Assembly: GCA_029261875.1 (NCBI GenBank)
Contig: JAJDAL010000012.1
Span: 62,001 to 126,000 of the forward strand
Origin: Deltaproteobacteria bacterium
Lineage (GTDB): Bacteria > Myxococcota_A > UBA9160 > JAJDAL01
Direction of reading: 5' to 3'
Length of the DNA: 64,000 bases
The notes under the pieces are model-generated. The model worked only from the letters and a program-made list of their open reading frames with translations. It made no database searches and was not told the DNA's origin. Shown piece by piece: positions 34,288 to 42,704 of the stretch (the stretch's first letter is position 1; each line of letters opens with the position of its first letter). Both the position numbers and the translations under genes were made by a program.

Positions 34288-35454
34288 TTGAATTCATTCG
34301 CGCGTATCGGGTTGCTCCTGATCGCTACGCTCGCCGCTGCTTCTGCTCCTGCTGACGACGACTCCGAGAATCCGGATCCGGCGGAAGCTGCACCGATCGA
34401 GATCACGGAACCCTGGGAAATCCTGGGAACGCAGATCCCGGCCGGCACGAAAACGGATCTGCAACTGGTCCCCAGCGAAACCTTTGGCGGGATGGCGCTC
34501 GAAACGCCGGTCTTCGTGCTACGCGGCGGCCTGCCCGGTCCGACGGTTTGTTTGACGGCCGGTGTGCACGGCGACGAACTCACCGGGATCGAGATCGTGC
34601 GGCGGATCGTGAACGAGACGGACCCGAAGACACTGCACGGTGTGGTGATCGGCGTTCCGATCGTGAACATCCACGGTTTTCGTCGCAGCTCGCGTTACCT
34701 CCCCGATCGGCGTGACTTGAACCGGTACTTCCCCGGTAATCCCCAGGGAAGCTCCGCATCCCGAATCGCACACGCAATTTTCTACCAGGTGATTCGGCAC
34801 TGCGAACACCTCGTTGATTTTCATTCCGGATCGTTTCACCGGACCAACATCGCCCAGATTCGAGGCGACCTCGAGCAGCCCGGTGTGCTGTGGCTCGCGC
34901 ACGCTTTGGGCGAGGAGCTCCTGATCAGCCACCCGGGAGGATTGGGAACCCTGCGCCGATCCGCTACGGGAATCGGAATACCAGCGATTACCTACGAAGT
35001 CGGCGAACCGATGCGATTCTACGACGACGAAATCACCCGCGGCGTCGGCGCCATGACGCGCTTGTTGCGCGCTTTGAGCGGGCGTGAACCCGACGTCCAT
35101 GCGGAGACTCCGCGTCCGACCCCCGACGTATTTTGGGACACGCGGTGGGTGCGCGCGGAGAACGGTGGATTCCTCTACGGACGCGTCGCCCTGGGGACAA
35201 CGGTCCGCAAGGGACAATTGCTGGGTGTGGTGATCAACCCCATCTCCAACGAACGCGCTGAAATCCACTCACCGGAAGCGGGCCGGTTGATCGGAATGGC
35301 GCTGAATCAAGTCGTCATTCCCGGTTTCGCGGCTTTTCACCTGGGTATCGCGCACCGGCCCGATGCGACTCGCGAATCGGGCGAAGACCGCGAAATGACG
35401 CGCGCGATCGACCCCGCAGCGGAAGGGATGGAACCGGAGGAGCGACCCGAGTAG
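34288..35454 (+). CDS. Exported M14-type deacylase/aspartoacylase (succinylglutamate desuccinylase-like)
   Basis: This is a 388-residue protein with a signal peptide (to AAASAPADD). The zinc site of the M14 AstE/ASPA family is visible: H94-x-x-E97 in GVHGDELTG and H179 in DFHSGSF. The catalytic Glu is probably in ITYEVGEP. The C-terminal part (YGRVALGTTVRKGQLLGVV) is the barrel-like domain of the family. It starts at TTG 34288, with GAGG 5 nt upstream. It leads a coupled four-gene operon with an ATP-grasp ligase, so it may cleave an amide bond of an amino-acid modification made by that ligase. This is inference from context. Confidence 0.8.
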   Translation: MNSFARIGLLLIATLAAASAPADDDSENPDPAEAAPIEITEPWEILGTQIPAGTKTDLQLVPSETFGGMALETPVFVLRGGLPGPTVCLTAGVHGDELTGIEIVRRIVNETDPKTLHGVVIGVPIVNIHGFRRSSRYLPDRRDLNRYFPGNPQGSSASRIAHAIFYQVIRHCEHLVDFHSGSFHRTNIAQIRGDLEQPGVLWLAHALGEELLISHPGGLGTLRRSATGIGIPAITYEVGEPMRFYDDEITRGVGAMTRLLRALSGREPDVHAETPRPTPDVFWDTRWVRAENGGFLYGRVALGTTVRKGQLLGVVINPISNERAEIHSPEAGRLIGMALNQVVIPGFAAFHLGIAHRPDATRESGEDREMTRAIDPAAEGMEPEERPE

Positions 35455-35466
35455 GATCCCCCCTGC

Positions 35467-37038
35467 ATGGGACGCAACGTCATCATCACCGGAGCCATCC
35501 TGCTCGCGATGGGTCTGGCATTATTCCTCTGGAAAACATTGGGTCTCGACACGCCTCTGTTGCCCACCGAGGTGGGCCGGGTTTGGCGCGTCGACCTCGA
35601 GGTCCACGCCCGAGGCGAGGGCCAACGCGGCAGCGTTTCGGCCCAGTTGCCGTCGTCCGGACCCGGACAGCAGATCCATGACGAACGAACGCGCTCAGGG
35701 GGGCTCTCGTTCCAGACGCGGTCGGAAGACGGCCAACGCGTTGGCGTCTGGAGTGGCGTGCTTCGCGGCGCTTTCAACGTCTCGCATTCCTTCCGCGTCG
35801 AACTGACGCGGGTCGACGCTGCGTTGGACGGCAGCTCCGCAACTACCCCAGCGGAAATCGCCGACCGCTACACCCAAGCCACCTCGGAATACCCGACGGA
35901 CTCTCCAGAGATCAAAGAGCGCCTTGCGACCCTCGATCCCGCCGTCGCAACGGACCCCGCGGATTGGTTGCGAGAGATCTTTGCGTTCGTATCGGACGAG
36001 ATCTCGACTGCCGATCGGGCCACAGACGATGCGCTTCTCACGCTGCGTTCGCGCGAAGGAGATGCAACGGGCAACGAGCGCTTACTCGTAACGCTTCTGC
36101 GTGCGTCGCAGATCCCCGCGCGAAACGTCGCCGGACTCGAGTTGTCCCCGGACCTCGATCCGACCCCGGTGGTATGGAGCGAGGCCTATGTGGGAGGCGG
36201 CTGGGTGCCACTGTCGAGCAGCCGAGACTTCTTCGCCTCCAAACCCGAGCGCTTCCTCACCCTGGCCACAGATACGACGACGCCGATCGTCTCCTCTGGG
36301 GTGACGGCGCTCACCTATCGCTACAGCGCGTTGCGCGAACGACTCCGTCACGTGGAGTTGACGGCGATGATGACGCCGAGCCAACCCATCCTTCGAAGCC
36401 TCTCGCTCTACCGTCTTCCCGTCCGCACCCAATCCGCACTCCGCGCCCTGCTATTGCTTCCGCTCGGTTGTCTGGTCGTCGCGATTTTTCGCAATCTGGT
36501 CGGAGTCCCGACTTTCGGAACCTTCATGCCTATCCTGATCGCCTTCGCCCTGCGCGAAGCGTCCCTGGGAGTCGGCTTGGCGATGGTGGGGGGCGTGATC
36601 GGAATCGGGATCTTGGGACGCTTGGTTCTCGACAAGCTCCACCTGCTCCTCGTGCCCAGGCTTTCGATTCTCCTCTGCGTCGTCGTGATTACGGTGCTCG
36701 GACTGGCGATCGGCGGTGGCGAACTCGCGACGGGCGACCTGACCAAAGGCGTGCTGTTTCCGATCGTGATCTTGACGATGCTCATCGAGCGGTTTTCGGT
36801 CACGATCGCCGAAGAAGGCATGCGCAATGCGCTGGTGCGCGCCGGGTGGTCGGTTCTCGTCGCCATCATGGTCTATCCCCTGTTTCGCAGCACGACGGCA
36901 GAGCATTTGCTCTTCGGCTATCCCGAACTCGTGTTTTGCATCACCGGGATACTGGTCTGGATCGGTGGCTACACGGGCTACCGCCTGGCCGACCTGATTC
37001 GCTTCCGCACCTTCGCGGACCCGGACCCTCTGGCATGA
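35467..37038 (+). CDS. Inactive-transglutaminase / seven-transmembrane (UUP1-like) protein
   Basis: This is a 523-residue protein. It has an N-terminal anchor, a periplasmic domain of about 280 residues, then about seven helices. The periplasmic part contains a transglutaminase-like segment (NERLLVTLLRASQIPARNVAGL, then WSEAYVGGGWVPL). The expected catalytic Cys is replaced (GDATGNERLL), so it is an inactive relative. The membrane part (IFRNLVGVPTFGTFMPILIA, then RLSILLCVVVITVLGLAI) matches the conserved 7TM module usually found beside RimK-like ligases. It lies 12 bases after the deacylase gene and overlaps the ligase gene by ATGA. It may present a substrate to the ligase across the membrane. 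Confidence 0.8.
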   Translation: MGRNVIITGAILLAMGLALFLWKTLGLDTPLLPTEVGRVWRVDLEVHARGEGQRGSVSAQLPSSGPGQQIHDERTRSGGLSFQTRSEDGQRVGVWSGVLRGAFNVSHSFRVELTRVDAALDGSSATTPAEIADRYTQATSEYPTDSPEIKERLATLDPAVATDPADWLREIFAFVSDEISTADRATDDALLTLRSREGDATGNERLLVTLLRASQIPARNVAGLELSPDLDPTPVVWSEAYVGGGWVPLSSSRDFFASKPERFLTLATDTTTPIVSSGVTALTYRYSALRERLRHVELTAMMTPSQPILRSLSLYRLPVRTQSALRALLLLPLGCLVVAIFRNLVGVPTFGTFMPILIAFALREASLGVGLAMVGGVIGIGILGRLVLDKLHLLLVPRLSILLCVVVITVLGLAIGGGELATGDLTKGVLFPIVILTMLIERFSVTIAEEGMRNALVRAGWSVLVAIMVYPLFRSTTAEHLLFGYPELVFCITGILVWIGGYTGYRLADLIRFRTFADPDPLA

Positions 37039-37994
37039 GCATCGCGGCCGTCCTGCGCCGTCATGGCGTCATGGGGATCAACGAGCGCAACGCGCGCTAC
37101 ACGCTTCGCTGCAACCCACGGCGCCTCTATCCCACGGTCGACAACAAACTCATCACCAAAGGCCTGTGCCAGAAAAACGACATTCCCGTGCCCCGCCCGC
37201 TGGCGGTGGTGCGAAAGCATTTCGAACTCCACACGCTGGAAGAACAGCTGAAACCCCACACGAGTTTCGTCCTCAAGCCCGTGAAGGGCGCCATGGGAAA
37301 CGGCATTCTGGTGATCACCGGGCGCGACGGCGACGACCTCGTGCGCACCGGCGACCGGCGCATCAGCCTGCGCGATTTCAGCTACCACGCGGCCAGTATC
37401 ATCTCCGGCCTGTACGCGCTGGGCGGCCAAGCCGATATCGCACTCGTCGAAGAACTCGTTCAGGTCGACTCGGCATTCGACTCCATCTCCTTCCAGGGCG
37501 TGCCGGACATCCGCGTGATCTTGTATCGGGGGATTCCCGTGATGGCGATGACGCGACTGCCGACGCGCCGCTCGGGAGGGCGGGCCAATCTTCACCAGGG
37601 AGCCCTTGCGGCCGGTGTCGATCTTTCGACGGGGCGCACGATCCACGCCATCTCCGGCGGTTCGCCGATCCGGCGCCATCCCGACACCGATACACCGGTC
37701 CTCGGCTTCACGATCCCCCATTTCGAGCGCGTCGTCGAAATTGCAACGCGCGCCACGGATTGCACCGGGTTGGGATATGTGGGGGCCGATGTCGTAATCG
37801 ATGCTACGAAGGGACCCATGATCCTCGAACTCAATGCCCGACCCGGCTTGGCCATTCAATTGGCCAATCGAGCGGGCCTCCGACCGCGCCTCGAGGCCAT
37901 CGATCGGTCCGCCCCTGTCGGTGCGCCGGTCGCGGAGCGAATCCAATGGTCTGCGGAATTGGCGGCGCGTTCGGGCAAGGTGACGGCGTTATGA
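37035..37994 (+). CDS. RimK-like ATP-grasp ligase (alpha-L-glutamate ligase-like)
   Basis: This is a 319-residue ATP-grasp enzyme. ATP-binding elements include FVLKPVKGAMGNGILVI, ALVEELVQ and the metal-binding C-terminus PMILELNARPGLAIQLAN. SFQGVPDIRVILYRGIPVMAM and GRANLHQGALAAGVDL are specific to this subfamily. ATP-grasp enzymes of the RimK group join an amino acid to an amine or carboxylate through an acyl phosphate. It has no signal peptide. It is coupled by ATGA overlaps to the 7TM gene before and the protease gene after. Target and amino acid are not known from sequence. Confidence 0.85.
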   Translation: MSIAAVLRRHGVMGINERNARYTLRCNPRRLYPTVDNKLITKGLCQKNDIPVPRPLAVVRKHFELHTLEEQLKPHTSFVLKPVKGAMGNGILVITGRDGDDLVRTGDRRISLRDFSYHAASIISGLYALGGQADIALVEELVQVDSAFDSISFQGVPDIRVILYRGIPVMAMTRLPTRRSGGRANLHQGALAAGVDLSTGRTIHAISGGSPIRRHPDTDTPVLGFTIPHFERVVEIATRATDCTGLGYVGADVVIDATKGPMILELNARPGLAIQLANRAGLRPRLEAIDRSAPVGAPVAERIQWSAELAARSGKVTAL

Positions 37995-39247
37995 TGCGAC
38001 TTCGAACCGCTCGATTCGCTTGGCTCCTCGTCATGGGCGCGGTACTCGCGATACCCGACATGGCGTTTGGCCAGGAGTCGAAGCGGGAGTTCAATGTTCT
38101 GTACGACATCCAGATCATTCCGACGGAACGATCGGCGCAAGTCGAAATCCGGGTCAAGCAACAGGAATCGCGCCTGCGCGCACTGACGCTTACGCATTGG
38201 CCGGACCGGCACACGGATTTCAGCGCCGACGGCGAGCTCGAGATCCGCGACGGCGAAGTCATCTGGAATCCGCCGAAGCAGGGGGGCGCGCTTCGCTATC
38301 GACATCGCATCGACCACAAACGCGACGAGCGGAGCTTTGATGCCCGTTGCGCAGAGAATTGGGCGATCCTGCGCGGCGACACACTCGTGCCTCCGTTCCG
38401 CGCCCGCATTCAACGCGACGCCGCCGCCCCCACGGCCATGCGACTCCGCCTCCCGACCGGTTGGAATGCGGCGACCGCGTACGAGCGAAACGACGACGGT
38501 ACCTACGCCATCCCCCGCGGCGAACGTTTGGTGGGATCGCCCTCGGGCTGGATGGTCGTTGGGCGCCTGGGCATCGTGCGGGAGTCGGTAGCGGGCACTC
38601 AACTCGCGATTGCTGGGCCCATTGGACACGATGTCCGACGCCTCGATCTCCTCGCATTGCTGCGTTGGACACTCCCGACCTTGAAGACCGCAGTGGGAAA
38701 ACTTCCGCCGAGAATACTCGTGGTCAGCGCCGGCGACCCGATGTGGCGCGGTGGCCTGTCGGGACCCGGTTCGATGTTCCTTCATGCCGAGCGTCCCTTG
38801 ATCACCGAAGACGCGACCAGCCCCGCGCTCCACGAGTTGATCCATATCGTGCTCGGCACGCGTGGGGCAGTGCAAGACGACGGACTCATCGAAGGGCTGG
38901 CCGAGTACTACTCCACGCAATTGCTGCTTCGCTCCGGAAGCCTGAGCCGAAAACGCCATGGGCGCGCCCTCGACAAGATGGCGGAAAAGGGCCGCGACGT
39001 GCGGAGCCTGCGGGTGGAACGTGCGGACGCGAACGTGGCGGCACGCGGTCTCACCGAATTGGTGGCCGTCGATCAGGAAATCCGGACCGCAACAACCGAC
39101 GAACGCGGCCTCGACGACGTAGTTCGAACGCTGGTCCTGACGCCGGGAGACCTCACGGTGGAACGCTTTCGCAGCGTGGCGGAGTTGATCGCCGGAAAGC
39201 CACTGAAGACGCTCGAGAAGCGCGTCTGGCAACTTCCGGCGAAATAA
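37991..39247 (+). CDS. Exported gluzincin metallopeptidase (M61-like)
   Basis: This is a 418-residue exported protein with a signal peptide ending MAFGQE. The zinc motif HELIH (H281, E282, H285) is followed by EGLAEYY with E305 as the third ligand, the order and spacing of gluzincins of the M61/M1 clan. The N-terminal 200 residues form a beta-rich domain comparable to the N-terminal domain of M61 glycyl aminopeptidases. It overlaps the ATP-grasp gene by ATGA. In better-known versions of this operon a retropepsin-like zinc protease occupies a similar place, so this could be a functional substitute. Confidence 0.75.
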   Translation: MMRLRTARFAWLLVMGAVLAIPDMAFGQESKREFNVLYDIQIIPTERSAQVEIRVKQQESRLRALTLTHWPDRHTDFSADGELEIRDGEVIWNPPKQGGALRYRHRIDHKRDERSFDARCAENWAILRGDTLVPPFRARIQRDAAAPTAMRLRLPTGWNAATAYERNDDGTYAIPRGERLVGSPSGWMVVGRLGIVRESVAGTQLAIAGPIGHDVRRLDLLALLRWTLPTLKTAVGKLPPRILVVSAGDPMWRGGLSGPGSMFLHAERPLITEDATSPALHELIHIVLGTRGAVQDDGLIEGLAEYYSTQLLLRSGSLSRKRHGRALDKMAEKGRDVRSLRVERADANVAARGLTELVAVDQEIRTATTDERGLDDVVRTLVLTPGDLTVERFRSVAELIAGKPLKTLEKRVWQLPAK

Positions 39248-39298
39248 CACTCGATCGAGTCGCCACTCCGTGCGCGATCGCGCTTCCGCGCCTACCCT

Positions 39299-41557
39299 GT
39301 GCGCAACGTGTCCTTCGCTTCGAAACTTCTCATCGCACTGATTCTGGGCGTCGCCACGGGTCTCTTGTTGGGCGATTTCGTCGCTCCCATTGGCTGGGTC
39401 GGCCGGGGATTCATCCTGCTGCTGCAGATGGCCGTCCTGCCCTTCGTATCGGTTGCGCTGATCGGTGGGCTCGGCGGATTGAGCCCGCAGGGCGCGCGCG
39501 CACTGCTCTTCTATGGCGGGGGTTTTCTACTCCTGATCTGGGTCGTCGTCCTCACCATCGTCGTTCAATCTCCGCTTGCGTTTCCGGATTGGCCCAAAGC
39601 CTCCTACTTCAGCGCCGCATTGATCGAGAACCGGGAAAACATCGACATCATCGACCTCTACATTCCATCCAACCCGTTTCGTTCCCTGGCGGATGGTGTG
39701 GTACCGGCCGTCGTCGTCTTCAGCTTTGCCTTCGGTCTGGCGCTGATGGGAAGCCCGCGACGCCAACCCCTACTCGACGTTTTGGCGGCCGCCCAGGATG
39801 CGCTGCGGCGGGTGACCAGTGGCGTCTTGCGCCTGGCACCCATCGGAATCTTCGCCATTGCGGCCCACGCAGCGGGAACCATGGACCCGGAGCGCCTGGC
39901 CGGTCTTCAAGTCTTCCTGGTGACCTACATCCTGTTGTCGGTTCTACTCGTGTTCATCGTGCTGCCGTTACTCGTGGTGGCGGTAACACCTTTGTCTTAT
40001 CGAGAAGCGGTTGGGCAGAGCCGAGACGTCCTCGTGACCGCATTCGCGACGGGTAGTTTCTTCGTCGTCCTCCCGCTCATCGCCGATCGCGTCAAGTCAC
40101 TCCTCGAGGCCCGTGGCGCCCATCCGGACGCGTGCCGCGAAGTGGACGTCATCGTACCGATCTCTTTCGCCCTCGCGGGATCCGGAAAACTCTTGGTTCT
40201 CGTCTTCGTCCTCTACGCAGGCTGGCAATCGGGCTATCCCATCGCACCGGTCGAGTATCCCGCGTTCGCGGCCACGGGGCTGTTCTCGCTCTTCGCCGGG
40301 AGCGCCGTGGCGTTGCCCTTCCTCCTCGAACTGTTCCAGATTCCCGCGGATATGTTCCAGTTGTACCTGGTTCTCGACAGTGTCATCGGGAACCGGTTCA
40401 GCGCGATCGCGGGGTCGTTTCACGCGTTCGCCCTCGCCCTGTTGGTGGGTTGCGGCGCCGCGGGTTGGATACGGCTGCAGGTTCCCCGGGTCCTCATCTG
40501 GTTGTTCGTGTGTGGTGTCGTGACGGCTGGCGCGCTATCGGTGACGAAGATCGCATTTTCCCGATACGACCGGCCCTACACGGGCTACCGCGCTTTCGTC
40601 GACCGCTCCTTTCTGTTGCCCACGGTCGCGTGGCGTGATCGAGAAGACGCCCCCGTCCCGAGCGTGGATTCACTCGACGCGCTCACGCGAATCCGGCGCG
40701 ACGGCGTCCTCCGGGTGGGCTATGCGGCGGACCGACTCCCCTACGCGTTTCGCAACAGCGCCGGTGAGCTGGTGGGCTTCGACATCGAGATGGCCCACGC
40801 ACTGGCCCGCGACCTGAACGTTCGCGTCGAGTTCTTCCGCAGTGGGGTCGACCGCATCGGCGACCATCTGCAATCCGGAGCGATCGACGTCGCCATGACG
40901 GGGCTCGCCATAACACCGGAACGCTTGGAGCAAATGCGTTTCTCCATCCCCTACCTCCAGGAGACGCTGGCCTTCGTCGTGCGGGACCATCGACGCGACG
41001 AGTTTCGCACCCGCAAGGCACTGCAGGAGGTCGAGAATCTCCGACTCGCCGTTCCGGGGACCGGTTACTACTCGGCCAAGACGCGCGCCTATCTCCCGAA
41101 CGCGGAGCTGCATATCATCGATTCTCCTCGCGTGTTCTTTCGTGCGGAGGAAGGCGAATACGATGCACTCGTCTATTCGGCGGAATCCGGCTCGGCGTGG
41201 ACGCTCGTGTATCCGGAGTTCAGCGTGGCGGTCCCGGCACCCGATGTCTTGCGTGTACCCATCGGCTATGCGACTGCGCGCGATGATCGGCGTACCGCGG
41301 AGTTCATCGACGCGTGGATCGGCCTCAAACGCAACGATCGCACCATCACGCAATTGTTCGAATACTGGTTCGAAGGCCGCGAGTCCCTCGAAAAACACCG
41401 GCGCCGATCGTACGTCCACGAATTCTTGAATCGCGAATCCGGTTCCCCCAAGGAAACGGAAACGCCTCTCGATGCAGTGCAGACTCCGGAGCGCGTGGAC
41501 CCGGAAGAGGACAAGCCGGCGGAACCCTTGCCGGAATCGGTTCCCCTCACGCCTTGA
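39299..41557 (+). CDS. Dicarboxylate symporter fused to a periplasmic solute-binding domain
   Basis: This is a 752-residue fusion. Residues 1-430 are a DAACS/GltP-type symporter with about eight helices and re-entrant loops. Residues 450-690 form a family 3 solute-binding protein domain: LRVGYAADRLPYAF, VGFDIEMAHALARDLNVRVEF, GAIDVAMTGLAITPERLEQM and FSIPYLQETLAFVV. The C-terminal 40 residues are acidic and Pro-rich. The start is GTG 39299; a second GTG at 39308 is possible. Binding domains normally serve ABC or TRAP systems, so a covalent link to a secondary transporter, presumably on the periplasmic side, is notable. Likely ligands are acidic amino acids or dicarboxylates. Confidence 0.85.
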   Translation: MRNVSFASKLLIALILGVATGLLLGDFVAPIGWVGRGFILLLQMAVLPFVSVALIGGLGGLSPQGARALLFYGGGFLLLIWVVVLTIVVQSPLAFPDWPKASYFSAALIENRENIDIIDLYIPSNPFRSLADGVVPAVVVFSFAFGLALMGSPRRQPLLDVLAAAQDALRRVTSGVLRLAPIGIFAIAAHAAGTMDPERLAGLQVFLVTYILLSVLLVFIVLPLLVVAVTPLSYREAVGQSRDVLVTAFATGSFFVVLPLIADRVKSLLEARGAHPDACREVDVIVPISFALAGSGKLLVLVFVLYAGWQSGYPIAPVEYPAFAATGLFSLFAGSAVALPFLLELFQIPADMFQLYLVLDSVIGNRFSAIAGSFHAFALALLVGCGAAGWIRLQVPRVLIWLFVCGVVTAGALSVTKIAFSRYDRPYTGYRAFVDRSFLLPTVAWRDREDAPVPSVDSLDALTRIRRDGVLRVGYAADRLPYAFRNSAGELVGFDIEMAHALARDLNVRVEFFRSGVDRIGDHLQSGAIDVAMTGLAITPERLEQMRFSIPYLQETLAFVVRDHRRDEFRTRKALQEVENLRLAVPGTGYYSAKTRAYLPNAELHIIDSPRVFFRAEEGEYDALVYSAESGSAWTLVYPEFSVAVPAPDVLRVPIGYATARDDRRTAEFIDAWIGLKRNDRTITQLFEYWFEGRESLEKHRRRSYVHEFLNRESGSPKETETPLDAVQTPERVDPEEDKPAEPLPESVPLTP

Positions 41558-41722
41558 GACGCCTGACGGGCACTCGTCGACCCCATCGAATACCTGGACT
41601 CCAGGGATTGGTCTTGTAGAGTCGACGTCCCGCGTTGCGGCCGAGGTTCTGGGAAGAATCGAACTTTCCGAGCGCCTCGCGGACGAGAGCCCGACAACCC
41701 CGATGATAAGGCTTCGCCCCGA

Positions 41723-42292
41723 ATGCTGAACCCGCGTATCCGCCGTTTTACCCTTTGGCTCGTTCGACTGCGCGGCTCCCCCCAGGCGATTGCCCTGGGT
41801 GCAGCGATTGGTGTGTTTGTCGCATTCACTCCAACCATCGGGTTCCAAGGGCTGATCGCCCTGGGCCTCGCCACATTGTTGAATGCGAATCGCCCGATCG
41901 CGGTGATCCCGACCTGGATTACAAACCCGATCACGATTCCGCCGATCTACGCGTTCACGTACTACCTGGGGAGTTTCTTCTGGAAGGGGCCCTCGACGGA
42001 GCGGGTGGCGGAAGCCCTCGTAGATGCGGTCAAGGAGCTCGGCTCGCTCGACGCCCTGGCGTTCCAGCAGCAACTCACAGTCTTCCTGGACATGGGCTTC
42101 GACGTATTTGTTTCCATGTGGATTGGAGGGTTGATCGTGGGCGGAGTCGTCGCCGGAGCGACCTACCCCCTCACCCTCAACGCGGTACAGCGCATGCGCG
42201 TGCGCCGCAACCGCCGACGCGAAAAACGACAGGAGCGACGGCGGAAACGGAGGCAAAAACGTCGACGTTCTGCTGAGAGTCCGTCGGATTGA
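41723..42292 (+). CDS. DUF2062 membrane protein
   Basis: This is a 189-residue protein. GSPQAIALGAAIGVFVAFTP and GFQGLIALGLA near the N-terminus are the DUF2062 signature. WITNPITIPPIYAFTYYLG is the second conserved block. Three or four helices are predicted, followed by a very basic tail (RRNRRREKRQERRRKRRQKR) that would bind nucleic acid or acidic lipid. The preceding 165 bases hold only a small palindrome (CCTGGACTCCAGG). Function in this family is not established. Confidence 0.8.
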   Translation: MLNPRIRRFTLWLVRLRGSPQAIALGAAIGVFVAFTPTIGFQGLIALGLATLLNANRPIAVIPTWITNPITIPPIYAFTYYLGSFFWKGPSTERVAEALVDAVKELGSLDALAFQQQLTVFLDMGFDVFVSMWIGGLIVGGVVAGATYPLTLNAVQRMRVRRNRRREKRQERRRKRRQKRRRSAESPSD

Positions 42293-42308
42293 AGTGCGAC
42301 ACTCGGGT

Positions 42309-42695
42309 TCAAAGCTTATCCAGATTCTCCGGCTGCAACGGCTTCGTCATGTATCCAGCCACGAGATCGGCAGCGTTTTCTTTGTCCAGCGGATTCACGG
42401 AACTCGTCAGCATGACGACCACCACTGCCTTCCGAATCGCCTCCGGTAGCTTCGCGTACTCCTCGAGAAACTCGAACCCATTCATGATCGGCATGTTGAT
42501 ATCGAGAAAAATAATGTCGGGCGGGAAATAGCCCTCGGGGTCCGGATCCTGGCTCTGCAGATATTCCAGCGCCTCGCGACCGTTCCACGCCACCTCTATC
42601 CGCTCGGCGAACTCCTCCTCTTCGAGGACCTCCCGGTGAATCAGATTGTCTGCGTCGTTGTCATCCACGAGCAGCACGGTTTTGTATCTAGCCAT
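42309..42695 (-). CDS. Single-domain response regulator (CheY-like)
   Basis: This is a 128-residue receiver domain with no output domain. The acidic pair is LLVDDND. The phosphoacceptor Asp is in IIFLDINMP. The switch Thr is in VVMLTSS and the Lys in YMTKPL. It lies 9 bases after the histidine kinase gene and is surely its partner. Single-domain regulators of this class often pair with PAS/GAF kinases and act by protein-protein contact. Confidence 0.9.
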   Translation of the reverse strand: MARYKTVLLVDDNDADNLIHREVLEEEEFAERIEVAWNGREALEYLQSQDPDPEGYFPPDIIFLDINMPIMNGFEFLEEYAKLPEAIRKAVVVVMLTSSVNPLDKENAADLVAGYMTKPLQPENLDKL

Positions 42696-42704
42696 CGAAC
42701 CCCC

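Noticed and set aside
38347-40056. 569-codon open frame spanning two real genes
   Set aside because: It runs out of frame through the gluzincin and symporter genes, with Arg-rich composition.
40670-42256. 528-codon minus-strand open frame
   Set aside because: Antisense to the symporter fusion and DUF2062 genes; composition is typical of a shadow frame.
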